A stretch of 35,131 nucleotides of DNA from Candidatus Poseidoniales archaeon (lineage in GTDB: Archaea > Thermoplasmatota > Poseidoniia > Poseidoniales > Thalassarchaeaceae): positions 1-35,131 of the forward strand of contig DUAE01000024.1 of assembly GCA_012960975.1 (NCBI GenBank), read 5' to 3'. A program made the position numbers and the translations under genes. The notes under the pieces were generated by a model. It had not been told where the DNA came from, searched no databases, and saw nothing but the letters and a program-made list of their open reading frames with translations. The number at the start of each line of letters is the position of its first letter. Position 1 is the stretch's first letter. Below, piece after piece: positions 1 through 7,988 of this stretch.

Positions 1-969
1 AATAATACGAGTGTAACCGTAAACCAAGATTTCCACTATTACAATAATACGACAACAACAAATGAAAATACAGACAACTCGGTGTCTAACATCAACGGCT
101 CAGGAGTTGGTTCCACATCCACGATGCAGATGTTCACAGTGAATTGGAACCATGCTGATGGCATACAAATTATCGACTATGGCAGCAGGATTGTGACATT
201 GAATGACACATTACAGCAGACCTCAGGCGAACCTGATTTGCTCTATGCACTTGTCTATAACGGCAACCTAATTGAGTTCAGAGATGTAAACTGCGAGCAG
301 TTTTACAGTTATTCCCAGTTAGATGACAACGATTGGGAAGATTATCTAATGCATAATTACCAGCGAAATGATGATGATTGGTATGAACTCGGCGCTGCAA
401 CTAGTGATTTGGAGGATTTCTGGCAACAAAACGGTGGCAGTTACGGTAACAGCATCAATGCAGATGGCGAGAGTGTACATCAGCAATGCCGCTTTAATTC
501 AAATGAATATGGAAATGTCCACTATCCTGTTGTCTTCCAAATTCAACTTTCAGTAGGTCAAGTTTTGGATTTCCTTTCCCTACTTAATTTACATAATATT
601 ATGCTGGAGTGCGATGATGGTTACACAGGGTCTTCGAACAATGGTTCATTAGGGAATTATCTCGGGGGTCAAGCTAATTGTACGGTTTCTGGCATAGTGC
701 GAGTTACCAGTTATCACCACTATGGTTTACAATACGATTTTCAAACTGAAGCGGGTTCTAGCGCTAACAACAGTTCCGGCAACAACTCGGATATGGATCA
801 TGATCTTTCCAATATTCCCGATTGGTGGGAATGGGAGTATTGGTATTTTTATGAAAACGGCACATCTTGGAGTGACATGAATTATGATACGTATAGTAGT
901 ACGCCACTAGAATTCGTGGTTTACTTCAGGACTTATTTCGTGGAAGTCTATGACTTGGACTCACAATGA
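1..969 (+). CDS. Asn/Ser-rich secreted or surface protein, 5'-truncated by window edge
   Basis: The reading frame is open from base 1 to the TGA at 967-969 (322 residues visible), so the true start lies upstream of the window; the first internal GTG, at 82, is not a convincing start. The protein is rich in Asn, Ser, Tyr, Asp and Gly and has many N-x-S/T sequons, for example in NNTS, NNTT, NNGS and NNSS contexts. That suggests an exported, N-glycosylated protein of the cell surface. No membrane segment is visible near the C-terminus (it ends VYDLDSQ), so any signal peptide or anchor would be in the missing part. No family is recognised. The gene ends 3 bases before the encoded 3' CCA of the tRNA on the opposite strand. 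Confidence 0.75.
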   Translation, partial: NNTSVTVNQDFHYYNNTTTTNENTDNSVSNINGSGVGSTSTMQMFTVNWNHADGIQIIDYGSRIVTLNDTLQQTSGEPDLLYALVYNGNLIEFRDVNCEQFYSYSQLDDNDWEDYLMHNYQRNDDDWYELGAATSDLEDFWQQNGGSYGNSINADGESVHQQCRFNSNEYGNVHYPVVFQIQLSVGQVLDFLSLLNLHNIMLECDDGYTGSSNNGSLGNYLGGQANCTVSGIVRVTSYHHYGLQYDFQTEAGSSANNSSGNNSDMDHDLSNIPDWWEWEYWYFYENGTSWSDMNYDTYSSTPLEFVVYFRTYFVEVYDLDSQ

Positions 970-972
970 AAG

Positions 973-1124
973 TGGTGCCGGGAGGGGGACTTGAACCCCC
1001 GACCTTCGGATGTCTCAGACATTTTCGGTTAGGCTGTTGCGCTCATCGTAAGTTCCGTAGAGGAAAATCCTCCACAGAAAAATACCCTATGAGTCCGACG
1101 CGCTACCAACTACGCCACCCCGGC
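973..1124 (-). tRNA. Elongator tRNA-Met (CAT) with a 76-nt intron
   Basis: On the minus strand the 5' acceptor arm GCCGGGG (1124-1118) pairs with TCCCGGC (983-977), followed by discriminator A (976) and an encoded CCA (975-973). The D stem GCGT/GCGC encloses AGTTGGTA. The anticodon stem TCGGA (1098-1094) pairs with TCCGA (1010-1006). The T arm is GGGGG-TTCAAGT-CCCCC. The anticodon CAT occupies 1091-1089, and the spliced loop is CTCATAA. The GCCGGGG acceptor and overall sequence fit archaeal elongator Met, not initiator or the CAT-anticodon tRNA-Ile2, though that choice rests on family knowledge. An intron interrupts the loop after A37. The mature tRNA would be 76 nt including CCA. Confidence 0.95.
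1012..1087 (-). other. tRNA-Met intron with canonical bulge-helix-bulge splice motif
   Basis: Outer helix TCGGA:TCCGA is followed by a central 4-bp helix in which CTCA (1093-1090) pairs with intron TGAG (1017-1014). This is flanked by two 3-nt bulges, TAG (1089-1087) and ACA (1013-1011). Cutting each bulge after its second base (A1088^G1087 and C1012^A1011) removes exactly 76 nt and restores a 7-nt anticodon loop, as the archaeal splicing endonuclease requires. An inner helix follows (1086-1078 with 1018-1026, with three G-T pairs). Inside it is a 9-bp hairpin (1077-1069 with 1063-1055, loop ATTTT). Confidence 0.92.
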
Positions 1125-1225
1125 AATTAAGCCGCTCCACCGGCAAACCCCATTTGATTCTAACCATTGAATTACAACGAGTTTTCTAAAGATTACTTGA
1201 AAAGGAGTAAGGGGAGGGGGGAATT

Positions 1226-1807
1226 ATGCACACAGCAAGCAAGGTAGTTCTCGGACTCGGTGTAATCATCACTCTATTCGGAGGGATTTTAATGGGAATG
1301 GGTGGAAATGACCTAGGTGAATCGGTAGGTGATTTGGAATTCGACTTCGATGGAAAAGAATTGTATTCTAGCGATCAAGGTGGTAATTTCGAGACACCTG
1401 GAGAGTGGTATGAAATCAATGTGTATGCGGTCGGTTCGAATGAAACGATTGATTGTGATAGTTTCGCTGACCAAATTATCGTTACTAACAAAACTTCGGA
1501 ACGCGTTTTCGACAAGAATTGTGATTCAGATGAAATGGATGAGTTTGACAAGACATTCTTGGGTTGGATATGGAACAAACATCCCGATGAATTAACCATT
1601 GAAGCGACCGAGGGAGAAGTGGAAGTTATCGCTTACGGAATCAGCGGAGACCTCGATGGCGCCGGAGGCGCAGTTTTATCATTTTTATCTGGAATCTTTG
1701 TGCTTTGCTGCGGTATTTTCATTCTTTTGATTGGGTTTGTGATGGCAATGACTATGACCGATACTAAACAATCTCAGGTAACTTATCAACAGGTTGGCAC
1801 GCAATAA
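1226..1807 (+). CDS. Two-TM membrane protein of unknown function
   Basis: This 193-residue protein is not recognised. Residues about 6-27 form a hydrophobic segment (VVLGLGVIITLFGG...) and residues about 148-174 form a second one containing a CC pair (VLCCGIFILLIGF). The roughly 120 residues between them are acidic and include three further Cys (CDSF, NCDS), so they probably form an exported domain that may carry a disulfide. The tail is short, polar and Gln-rich. A strong purine-rich ribosome-binding stretch (AGGAGTAAGGGGAGGGGGG) sits just before the ATG at 1226 and fixes the start. The gene follows the tRNA, which lies on the other strand. The following membrane protein gene is on the same strand after a 77-bp gap. 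Confidence 0.7.
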   Translation: MHTASKVVLGLGVIITLFGGILMGMGGNDLGESVGDLEFDFDGKELYSSDQGGNFETPGEWYEINVYAVGSNETIDCDSFADQIIVTNKTSERVFDKNCDSDEMDEFDKTFLGWIWNKHPDELTIEATEGEVEVIAYGISGDLDGAGGAVLSFLSGIFVLCCGIFILLIGFVMAMTMTDTKQSQVTYQQVGTQ

Positions 1808-1884
1808 CCCACAAAGCAAACTTGGTTCGAAGAGTGAGTTAAATCACTACGAACCATTGATGAGGCGTTTACCCTCGCGAAAGC

Positions 1885-2751
1885 ATGGTCGACGTCAACA
1901 CAGCGCTGCAAGCCAGTGCTTACAACGACCGAAAACGCAAGTCTGGCGGTTCTGCTAAAGACGATGATTCAAAATCACGAAAAATTGAGCCATTCGATCC
2001 TATTGCTTATGCAAAAAAGGAAACTGCAGACATGTATTCGATGTGGCTTGTTATCATCTACGGTTTAGGTATCGCTGCACTTCTACGTTATGTCATGATG
2101 CCTACAATGACTGAACCAGACGCAATTCTATACCTAATCCCCCTACTTCTTTGTGTTACAGTTCCTTCACTTCACAAATTACTCATACCCAAAAAGCATT
2201 ACGAACTTTACACGAAAGGAAATTGGTTTCGTGCCTGTATGTTGTTCATATTTTCATGGCTCGCCCTCTCGTTTGCGTTGGTCAATCCACCGATAGCAGA
2301 TATCGCACCACCAACAACAGCAGGTGGATTGGACATCGAGGTGACAGATGGTATCATCGATGCGACGTGGAAAGGTGGCGAATACACTATTGGATTGGAT
2401 CAAGGAACTGTCGATATAGTGTTAGGATTCGCTGTTCGAGACAATGTCGATGCTGAAACCGCGATGCTTTCTGGTGAGATTTTATATCGCGGTGAAATTA
2501 TTCAAACGATTTCGTCCGGAACTGTAATCTCTCATACGGACGAAATAGCTACTTTTGATGCGATCGAAAATTGGACTCGTGGGGCAAAAGTTGCTCCACA
2601 TGAAATGGATATCGGACTTGCTTGGGATTTAGGGACTTTGAGCCCAGGTGAATATACCGTCCATATCGTTTTGAGCGAACAGGGCGATCCTTGGGAAAAT
2701 GTCTGGGATAAGACTTACACAATTATCATCGCTCAAACTTCAACCGCTTGA
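1885..2751 (+). CDS. Three-TM membrane protein with C-terminal beta-rich domain
   Basis: A 288-residue protein of no recognised family. The first 50 residues are charged and Lys/Asp/Ser-rich (cytoplasmic in character). Membrane segments follow at about 52-72 (WLVIIYGLGIAALL), 80-99 (ILYLIPLLLCVTV) and 114-133 (FIFSWLALSFALV). Residues from about 148 to the end look like one extracytoplasmic beta-sandwich domain (alternating EYTIGL, TVDIVLGF, EYTVHIVL strands, ending in KTYTIII). No Shine-Dalgarno-like sequence is evident before the ATG at 1885, which may indicate leaderless translation. It is convergent with rfcS, with a stem-loop between them. Confidence 0.7.
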   Translation: MVDVNTALQASAYNDRKRKSGGSAKDDDSKSRKIEPFDPIAYAKKETADMYSMWLVIIYGLGIAALLRYVMMPTMTEPDAILYLIPLLLCVTVPSLHKLLIPKKHYELYTKGNWFRACMLFIFSWLALSFALVNPPIADIAPPTTAGGLDIEVTDGIIDATWKGGEYTIGLDQGTVDIVLGFAVRDNVDAETAMLSGEILYRGEIIQTISSGTVISHTDEIATFDAIENWTRGAKVAPHEMDIGLAWDLGTLSPGEYTVHIVLSEQGDPWENVWDKTYTIIIAQTSTA

Positions 2752-2773
2752 GTTTGCGAATCTTAGCGGATTC

Positions 2774-2811
2774 AAAATTTGCTTCTCAATTCAGATTAGT
2801 GAGCAAATTTT
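2774..2811. terminator. Inverted repeat between convergent genes, overlapping the rfcS stop
   Basis: AAAATTTGCT (2774-2783) is a perfect reverse complement of AGCAAATTTT (2802-2811), with an 18-nt loop that can itself extend the pairing (CTCA with TGAG in an alternative register). It sits where the plus-strand membrane protein gene and the minus-strand rfcS gene meet tail to tail and covers the rfcS stop codon. A bidirectional transcript end or 3' stabilising hairpin is the simplest reading. Function is inferred only from position and symmetry. Confidence 0.45.
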
Positions 2812-3741
2812 CGCAGTCATAGCATCGAGTTGAAGGGTTTCTCCACCGCCTTCGACCATTCGATAATCGGTTTCGGCCATCGCTTCTGTGACTTTCAGTT
2901 TCTGTAATTCATCGAGGAATGCAACATTACCGAGTTCTCGATGTAATTGATTGACCAGATCTGTACCTGCGAGTCCGAAGCGGTCGAGTAAGTCCCGTAG
3001 GCGGCGGCGGGCGGGTTGGAAGCCATCTTGTTGGCACGCGAGAAAGAATCCATGCAATTCTTCTGGCGGAGCGGTTGCAGTCGTCTCGTAAATCAATTCC
3101 CTGGTGACATCTTTGTCAAGTGAAGCTGCAACCTGAAGAGATGTGATGGCTTTTCTGAGATCACCAAGACTGACATGAACTATTGCATCAGCAGCCTCGG
3201 GGTGAAGATTGATTCCTTCTCTTTCAGCGACTGAGACAATCATTTCCCTCACTTGGTCGTCCGCAATTGGACGGAATCTGAAAATCGCACATCGTGACTG
3301 GATTGGTTCGATAATTTTTGATGAATAATTACAGGATAGAATAAATCTACAAGTCGCTGCATTTTGTTCCATTATTCGACGAAGCGCACCTTGAGCATCA
3401 GGAGTTAGTGCGTCGGCTTCGTCGAGGAAGATGACTTTGAATGAAGTTCCAGGAATTGGAGCAGTTCGTGCAAAGGATTTGACTTTCGTTCGAATCGATT
3501 CGAGCTTTCGCTCGTCGCTAGCATTCATTTCTAACATATTTCGGCGATAATCATCACCGAAAACATCCTTGGCCAGCGCCAACGCAGCCGTTGTCTTGCC
3601 AGTTCCCGGTGGACCGGCGAGCAATAAATGAGGGAAAGTGCGATTGTTTGCATATGCCTTGAGCCGGTCAACGACTGCGCGCTGACCTTTGATATCGCCA
3701 ACCGTAGCCGGTCGATGGCGTTCAACCCAAAGTTCACTCAT
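2791..3741 (-). CDS. rfcS: Replication factor C small subunit (clamp loader)
   Basis: AAA+ ATPase subunit of the archaeal clamp loader, which opens PCNA and places it on primer-template junctions. Walker A is GPPGTGKT (residues 43-50), Walker B VIFLDEAD (103-110), sensor 1 LSCN (135-138), and the clamp-loader SRC motif with its trans-acting arginine is at 149-151. The 316-residue length is normal for RfcS, and the N-terminus (LWVERHRP) matches the family start. The C-terminal half is the expected helical collar. No large subunit gene is in the window, but its partner PCNA is at 29414. The gene lies downstream of panB on the same strand (59-bp gap). Confidence 0.97.
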   Translation of the reverse strand: MSELWVERHRPATVGDIKGQRAVVDRLKAYANNRTFPHLLLAGPPGTGKTTAALALAKDVFGDDYRRNMLEMNASDERKLESIRTKVKSFARTAPIPGTSFKVIFLDEADALTPDAQGALRRIMEQNAATCRFILSCNYSSKIIEPIQSRCAIFRFRPIADDQVREMIVSVAEREGINLHPEAADAIVHVSLGDLRKAITSLQVAASLDKDVTRELIYETTATAPPEELHGFFLACQQDGFQPARRRLRDLLDRFGLAGTDLVNQLHRELGNVAFLDELQKLKVTEAMAETDYRMVEGGGETLQLDAMTAKICSLI

Positions 3742-3800
3742 ACAATTTACCTCTCAACATCGAGCGTCCTTGAAGGTTATGTTCGGTCTGCTGCCGTTCC

Positions 3801-4616
3801 TCAATACGATTCATCATCAGTAGGGAATGTCCTGTCTCGGACATCGCTAATGTAAGCCTTAACAGCACCATCAATCGAAGCCCCTAGATCACCATACCGA
3901 CGCAAAAAGCGTGGAGAAAAGTCCTTGGTAATTCCCAACATATCGTGTAAAACCAGAACTTGTCCATCACAATCAACGCCGGCTCCGATTCCGATGGTTG
4001 GAATCGTTAGTTCTTCGCTGACTCGCTTGGCAAGTTCAGCAGGAATTTTTTCGAAGACGATAGCGAAGCACCCCGCTGCTTCGAGCGCCTTCGCATCCTC
4101 GATTAATTTCTCTGCTTCAGTATTTTCTTTAGCGCGGACGGTATATGTGCCGAACTTGTAAATCGATTGTGGCGTGAGGCCTAAGTGACCCATTACAGGG
4201 ATTCCAGCAGTGAGGATTCTCTCAATTGATTCAACGACTTCAATCCCTCCTTCGAGTTTAACAGAATGCCCTCCTGATTCTTTCATGATGCGGATGGCTG
4301 AGTCGAGGGCTGTTTTGGAATCTCCTTGGTAACTGCCAAATGGCATATCGACTACAACTAATGCACGCTCGACTCCATTAACTACGCATTGAGCATGGTA
4401 AATCATGTGCTCCAAAGTGATTGGAACTGTTGATTCATTGCCAGCCATCACATTTGAAGCAGAATCACCAACGAGGATGACATCAATTCCAGCAGCGTCG
4501 ACAAGGCGGGCTAATGAGTAATCATAAGAGGTTAACATGGTGATTTTTTCACCATTGCTTTTCATTTCTTGAAGAGTATGTGTAGTGACCTTTTTTGCGC
4601 CGGATGCAATTGCCAT
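3801..4616 (-). CDS. panB: 3-methyl-2-oxobutanoate hydroxymethyltransferase
   Basis: PanB adds a hydroxymethyl group from methylene-tetrahydrofolate (or an archaeal pterin) to 2-oxoisovalerate, giving ketopantoate, the first step of the pantoate branch of coenzyme A synthesis. Family landmarks are [14 protein letters not shown] near the N-terminus, the metal ligands in ILVGDS and [26 protein letters not shown] and the IGIGAG...[12 protein letters not shown] block. I chose the ATG at 4616 (MAIASGAKK, 271 aa), which has a GAGGCGAG ribosome-binding stretch just upstream, over the in-frame TTG at 4631. No other pantothenate genes are adjacent. Confidence 0.95.
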   Translation of the reverse strand: MAIASGAKKVTTHTLQEMKSNGEKITMLTSYDYSLARLVDAAGIDVILVGDSASNVMAGNESTVPITLEHMIYHAQCVVNGVERALVVVDMPFGSYQGDSKTALDSAIRIMKESGGHSVKLEGGIEVVESIERILTAGIPVMGHLGLTPQSIYKFGTYTVRAKENTEAEKLIEDAKALEAAGCFAIVFEKIPAELAKRVSEELTIPTIGIGAGVDCDGQVLVLHDMLGITKDFSPRFLRRYGDLGASIDGAVKAYISDVRDRTFPTDDESY

Positions 4617-4710
4617 AGACTCGCCTCGCAAGGCTTGCGAGCACGATACCTACCTTCAATTACACGATGAAGGTTTCAATCGGAGATTACGATTAGTTTA
4701 CAGTATCAGC

Positions 4711-6150
4711 TCAGAGGATTTCATCTTCGCCGATGTGTAAATCACCTTCAAAAATCGCAACTAATTCATGAATGTCAATTTGACCATCATGATTTACATC
4801 GATGTTCTCGAACATTGCCGCCAAATCATCTTCGTCGATCTCTTCTCCCATATTATCAATTATCGTCAAAAATCTTTTCAGCGCATATTCTCCTTTTTCT
4901 CGGCGGCTTTGTTGTGAGTCTTGTAGTGGAATGAGTGCAGAAAATAACATCGGAGCGAATACCACAGTGATGATTGCTACGAGAATAATTGCTGAATTCA
5001 TTGCTTCATTGATGATTTCAAGATCTAATGCAATCATTGAGGCGGCAATGATTAGTGAAAGACGCGCAGAGAGAAGTGAACCAGCGGCAATCGATTCCTT
5101 CCAGCTAAAAGCAAATCGGAAGATTAGAGATGGAATGAACTTGACTGCGATTGCCGCGCCCAGAATCACTGGAACTATCAACATCGCTTCTCTTGAGTTG
5201 ACCAATTCTGGAAGATTAAATCCGACTCCTACGAGGACAAAGAAGATTGGGATAAAGAAGGAAAATCCAAAGGCCTCTAATTCTCTCTTGACACGCCTAT
5301 CTTTGGAAGTGCTCAGTAAAGAAATAATAACACCAGCGATGAAAGCACCGAGGATCATTTCTGTGTTCAGCACCTCAGCGAGAACGATAAAAGAAACCAT
5401 CAATGCAAGGCTTGCACGCAATTTGATTTTTGCGGTAGCGTGAGAAAGATCTTCGAGCAAATTAGAAAACATTGGGATGCTTTGGATAATCTTACCGGTG
5501 CGATAAAGTGCGGCGAAGGCGACAAATAGCAGGAATACGAGCAACATCTTCGGACTAATCGAGCCTTCTACAAGATAGGTAGCATAAAGTGAAATCAATA
5601 ACATTGTCACAAAATCAGCGAGCAAAGCAGTCAACAAAATAGTCTGACCAAATGTGGTTTCGTTCAAATGACGTTCTTTCAAAACCGGCAAGACCACACC
5701 GAGTGAGGTTGTTGATAGAATTAACGCGAGCATCCATGGGTCGACGATGAATCCTTGTTGGACGATAAGAAGGGAGAGAATTACAGAGGTCGCAAGAGTC
5801 ATCGAAAAGGAAGCCGGACCGAGAATTATCGGATTTTGATAGAAGGCCAAATCCTGACGCTCACGAGATTTTTTCGCGATTTCTCCGAGTATATTGAAAT
5901 CGATTTCCATTCCTGCAATAAACATCAGATAAGCGAGGCCGAAATCGCGCATGAATAGTATTACTTCTGAATCTATAATGACCAAATCTAAAACGCTGGG
6001 GCCAAGAATAATTCCAGCAATAATTTCACCAACAACTATCGGTACTTGTAAGGTAGTATTTCTTGAAAGCAATATTGGGACAAGAAAAGCGGCCAATAAA
6101 ACGAACATTAAAGAAATGAAATTGGTATCAAAAATTGCTTCTGCAGTCAC
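4711..6150 (-). CDS. CPA2-type cation/proton antiporter with C-terminal EF-hand
   Basis: A 479-residue protein. Residues about 10-405 form a multi-helix monovalent cation:proton antiporter domain (KefB/NapA-like), with the characteristic EIIAGIILGPSVL, LLADF, EMILGAFIAGVII and FFIPIFFVLVGVGFNL segments. Instead of the TrkA-N/C regulatory domains usual in Kef proteins, it ends in an acidic cytoplasmic tail with a canonical 12-residue EF-hand loop, DVNHDGQIDIHE (residues 451-462, bases 4765-4800). Ligand positions 1, 3, 5, 9 and 12 are D, N, D, D and E, and Gly is at 6. This suggests Ca2+-gated or Ca2+-sensed ion exchange. The ion is unknown. It is divergent from the PLC-like gene, with a 116-bp gap. 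Confidence 0.88.
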   Translation of the reverse strand: MTAEAIFDTNFISLMFVLLAAFLVPILLSRNTTLQVPIVVGEIIAGIILGPSVLDLVIIDSEVILFMRDFGLAYLMFIAGMEIDFNILGEIAKKSRERQDLAFYQNPIILGPASFSMTLATSVILSLLIVQQGFIVDPWMLALILSTTSLGVVLPVLKERHLNETTFGQTILLTALLADFVTMLLISLYATYLVEGSISPKMLLVFLLFVAFAALYRTGKIIQSIPMFSNLLEDLSHATAKIKLRASLALMVSFIVLAEVLNTEMILGAFIAGVIISLLSTSKDRRVKRELEAFGFSFFIPIFFVLVGVGFNLPELVNSREAMLIVPVILGAAIAVKFIPSLIFRFAFSWKESIAAGSLLSARLSLIIAASMIALDLEIINEAMNSAIILVAIITVVFAPMLFSALIPLQDSQQSRREKGEYALKRFLTIIDNMGEEIDEDDLAAMFENIDVNHDGQIDIHELVAIFEGDLHIGEDEIL

Positions 6151-6266
6151 CTGAATTCACCCCCAATTGTAGACGGTCGGCATTCGCTCTGCGTGTTAAT
6201 GTTGTGAAGTCGATTAGCTGCAAACCTGCAATCGAATGCTTATTCTCTAATGGGGCGGCTGACTGA

Positions 6267-7298
6267 ATGAAAATGAACCGCCTCGCATCGATTTTGGCTT
6301 TGCTGATGATAACAACTATCTTCAGCGGATGTCTTGGATTTGGGGACGGGGAATCATCGATTTTTGATGATGACCCGACACCGCTGAATATCAATCATAT
6401 TCAGGTAAAAGGCACACATAATTCGTACCATATCAAGCCGTTTGGACCGACGGCGAGAGCATATGAATACACGCATGAACCCTTGGATGTTCAAGCAGGT
6501 GAGTTTGACGTTCGGCAGTTTGAACTCGATGTTTGGTGGGATCCACGAGGCGATTTACGAGTTTATCACAATCAATACGATTCTAGAAGCACCTGCAATA
6601 CTCTCGCTGATTGTTTAGGTGTGTTGAATACTTGGTCAGATGCTAATCCAACCCATGTACCATTGATGATTTGGGTAGAGCCAAAAGAATGGGTAGAACA
6701 AGCTTCTGATATTACGACCATTGCCGAGCTGCAAGGCATGCTCGAAAAAATTGAAGAAGAAATTAAGCAAAATTGGCCTGATGAGAAATTGATTACTCCC
6801 GACGATGTACGTGGAGAGGCAGCGAGTTTGTCCGAGGCTGTAACAACAAATGGCTGGCCATTATTAGAAGAGTCTCGCGGCAAGGCGATTTTCATTCTGT
6901 TAGCGGGTGGAGGAATTAGGGAAGAATACCACCAAAATTTTCCTGGTTTAGTCGGCTCAACAATGTTCACAATGTCTGTTGAAGGTACACCAGAAGCGGC
7001 AATTTTCTCCAATACCGACCCGATTGGTAATGGAGATCAAATTCGCAATCTTGTCGAAGAAGGATACATCGTTCGCAGCCGAGCAGACGATGCCGAGGAT
7101 GGAGAGGCTGATAGCAATAATACAGTGAGATTGGAGGCTGCAATTGCTAGTGGTGCTCATTCGATTTCAACCGATTATCCCGCTAAGGTAGAAGATATCG
7201 ACTACTGGGTTGAGTTGCCGGATGGGCCAGTCGCTTGCAATCCGGTTTCTGCACCACCGGACTGTACAGCCGAACGAATAGAATCGTCACCAACCTAG
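6267..7298 (+). CDS. Lipoprotein related to Ca2+-dependent phosphoinositide phospholipase C
   Basis: 343 residues. The N-terminus is a lipoprotein signal: a hydrophobic stretch (LASILALLMITTIF) then lipobox FSGC with Cys22. The domain that follows has the PI-PLC layout: KGTHNSYH with catalytic-type His51 and Asn52, RQFELDVWWD with Glu/Asp metal ligands at about 87-89, and VYHNQYD with the second His101. These match the Ca2+-dependent PI-PLC family, which cleaves phosphoinositide or glycerophosphodiester head groups. Family-level substrate is known, but the substrate here is not. The protein would be anchored outside the membrane. It is divergent from the EF-hand antiporter and convergent with the RidA-fusion gene. 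Distant glycerophosphodiesterases are the alternative reading. Confidence 0.78.
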   Translation: MKMNRLASILALLMITTIFSGCLGFGDGESSIFDDDPTPLNINHIQVKGTHNSYHIKPFGPTARAYEYTHEPLDVQAGEFDVRQFELDVWWDPRGDLRVYHNQYDSRSTCNTLADCLGVLNTWSDANPTHVPLMIWVEPKEWVEQASDITTIAELQGMLEKIEEEIKQNWPDEKLITPDDVRGEAASLSEAVTTNGWPLLEESRGKAIFILLAGGGIREEYHQNFPGLVGSTMFTMSVEGTPEAAIFSNTDPIGNGDQIRNLVEEGYIVRSRADDAEDGEADSNNTVRLEAAIASGAHSISTDYPAKVEDIDYWVELPDGPVACNPVSAPPDCTAERIESSPT

Positions 7299-7334
7299 AT
7301 ATCTATTGACCAGAGAAGCCTGATTAATTCAATC

Positions 7335-7988
7335 TCAGATTTTAGCGATAACCTTCAACTCGACCGCAATAGAGGTTGGAAGGGCGCGAACAGCACAAGT
7401 AGTTCGAGCACATAGAATCTCAGAGAAATACTCTGCATAGACCTCATTATATCCTGCAAAATCCCGGTCCATATCAACGAGGAAAGATAGGCAATCAACC
7501 ACCTTGTCTAAGGATGAGCCAGCATCTTCAAGAATTATTTTGATATTCTCGATTACCGCTCTAGTTTGTGCTCGAATATCGTAATCGAGAGGATCGCCAT
7601 TCGCATCTTTAATCGGGCCACCCGGAATTTTATTGGTAATCGGTTGGCGCGGACCAATACCTGATACAAAAAGCAAATTTCCAACACGGAATGCATGAGG
7701 ATAAGCCCCAACTGCAGACGGTGCATTCTCTGAAATTATTGGTCCGTCTTCGTTAATTATTGTGCCCGCAGTTTTCCTCCCAACAACTCCGCCAACAATT
7801 GCTCCAACCGGTCCACCAACTGCAATACCAGCTGCTGCACCGAGTGCTCCACCAGCCGAGTAGGCCATCGATTTACCGTAATTATCATACAATTTTTCAA
7901 TAAATTCATCAGGAGCATCGATAATTCCTGCGATTAAGGCTCGTCGATATTCAAAACTAGTCTGTTCATCGACATCCTCTGTCATCAC
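7335..7988 (-). CDS. RidA/2-aminomuconate deaminase-like protein with N-terminal glycine zipper
   Basis: 217 residues, against about 130-145 for ordinary RidA. Residues 45-72 are a glycine-zipper segment (GGALGAAAGIAVGG, GAIVGGVVG) of the kind that inserts into or packs against membranes. Residues about 85-217 are a complete RidA/YjgF domain with LLFVSGIGP, a core helix IENIKIILEDAGSSLDKVV and the CARTT...AVELK block, in which Arg195 and Glu210 align with the imine-binding Arg105 and Glu120 of E. coli RidA. The start ATG overlaps the stop of the upstream LigB-like gene (ATGA), so translation is coupled. Bacterial 2-aminomuconate deaminases belong to this family and sit beside AmnB/AmnA dioxygenases, as here. 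A generic enamine/imine deaminase is the alternative. Confidence 0.8.
   Translation of the reverse strand: MMTEDVDEQTSFEYRRALIAGIIDAPDEFIEKLYDNYGKSMAYSAGGALGAAAGIAVGGPVGAIVGGVVGRKTAGTIINEDGPIISENAPSAVGAYPHAFRVGNLLFVSGIGPRQPITNKIPGGPIKDANGDPLDYDIRAQTRAVIENIKIILEDAGSSLDKVVDCLSFLVDMDRDFAGYNEVYAEYFSEILCARTTCAVRALPTSIAVELKVIAKI

Noticed and set aside
1012-1087. Possible box C/D guide RNA in the tRNA-Met intron (CGATGA at 1048-1043, CTGA at 1018-1015).
   Set aside because: The CTGA is part of the splice helix, the C-like box is in mid-intron, and the spacing of about 24 nt is twice the usual archaeal distance. No matching D'/C' pair is seen.
4802-5443. 213-aa open frame on the plus strand.
   Set aside because: Antisense to the antiporter; Ser/Ile/Arg-rich with no protein family character, a shadow of the real gene's codon bias.
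6210-6235. Imperfect inverted repeat TCGAT...ATCGA with inner TGCA/TGCA between the antiporter and PLC-like genes.
   Set aside because: Needs a 4-base bulge on one side; too weak to call an operator.
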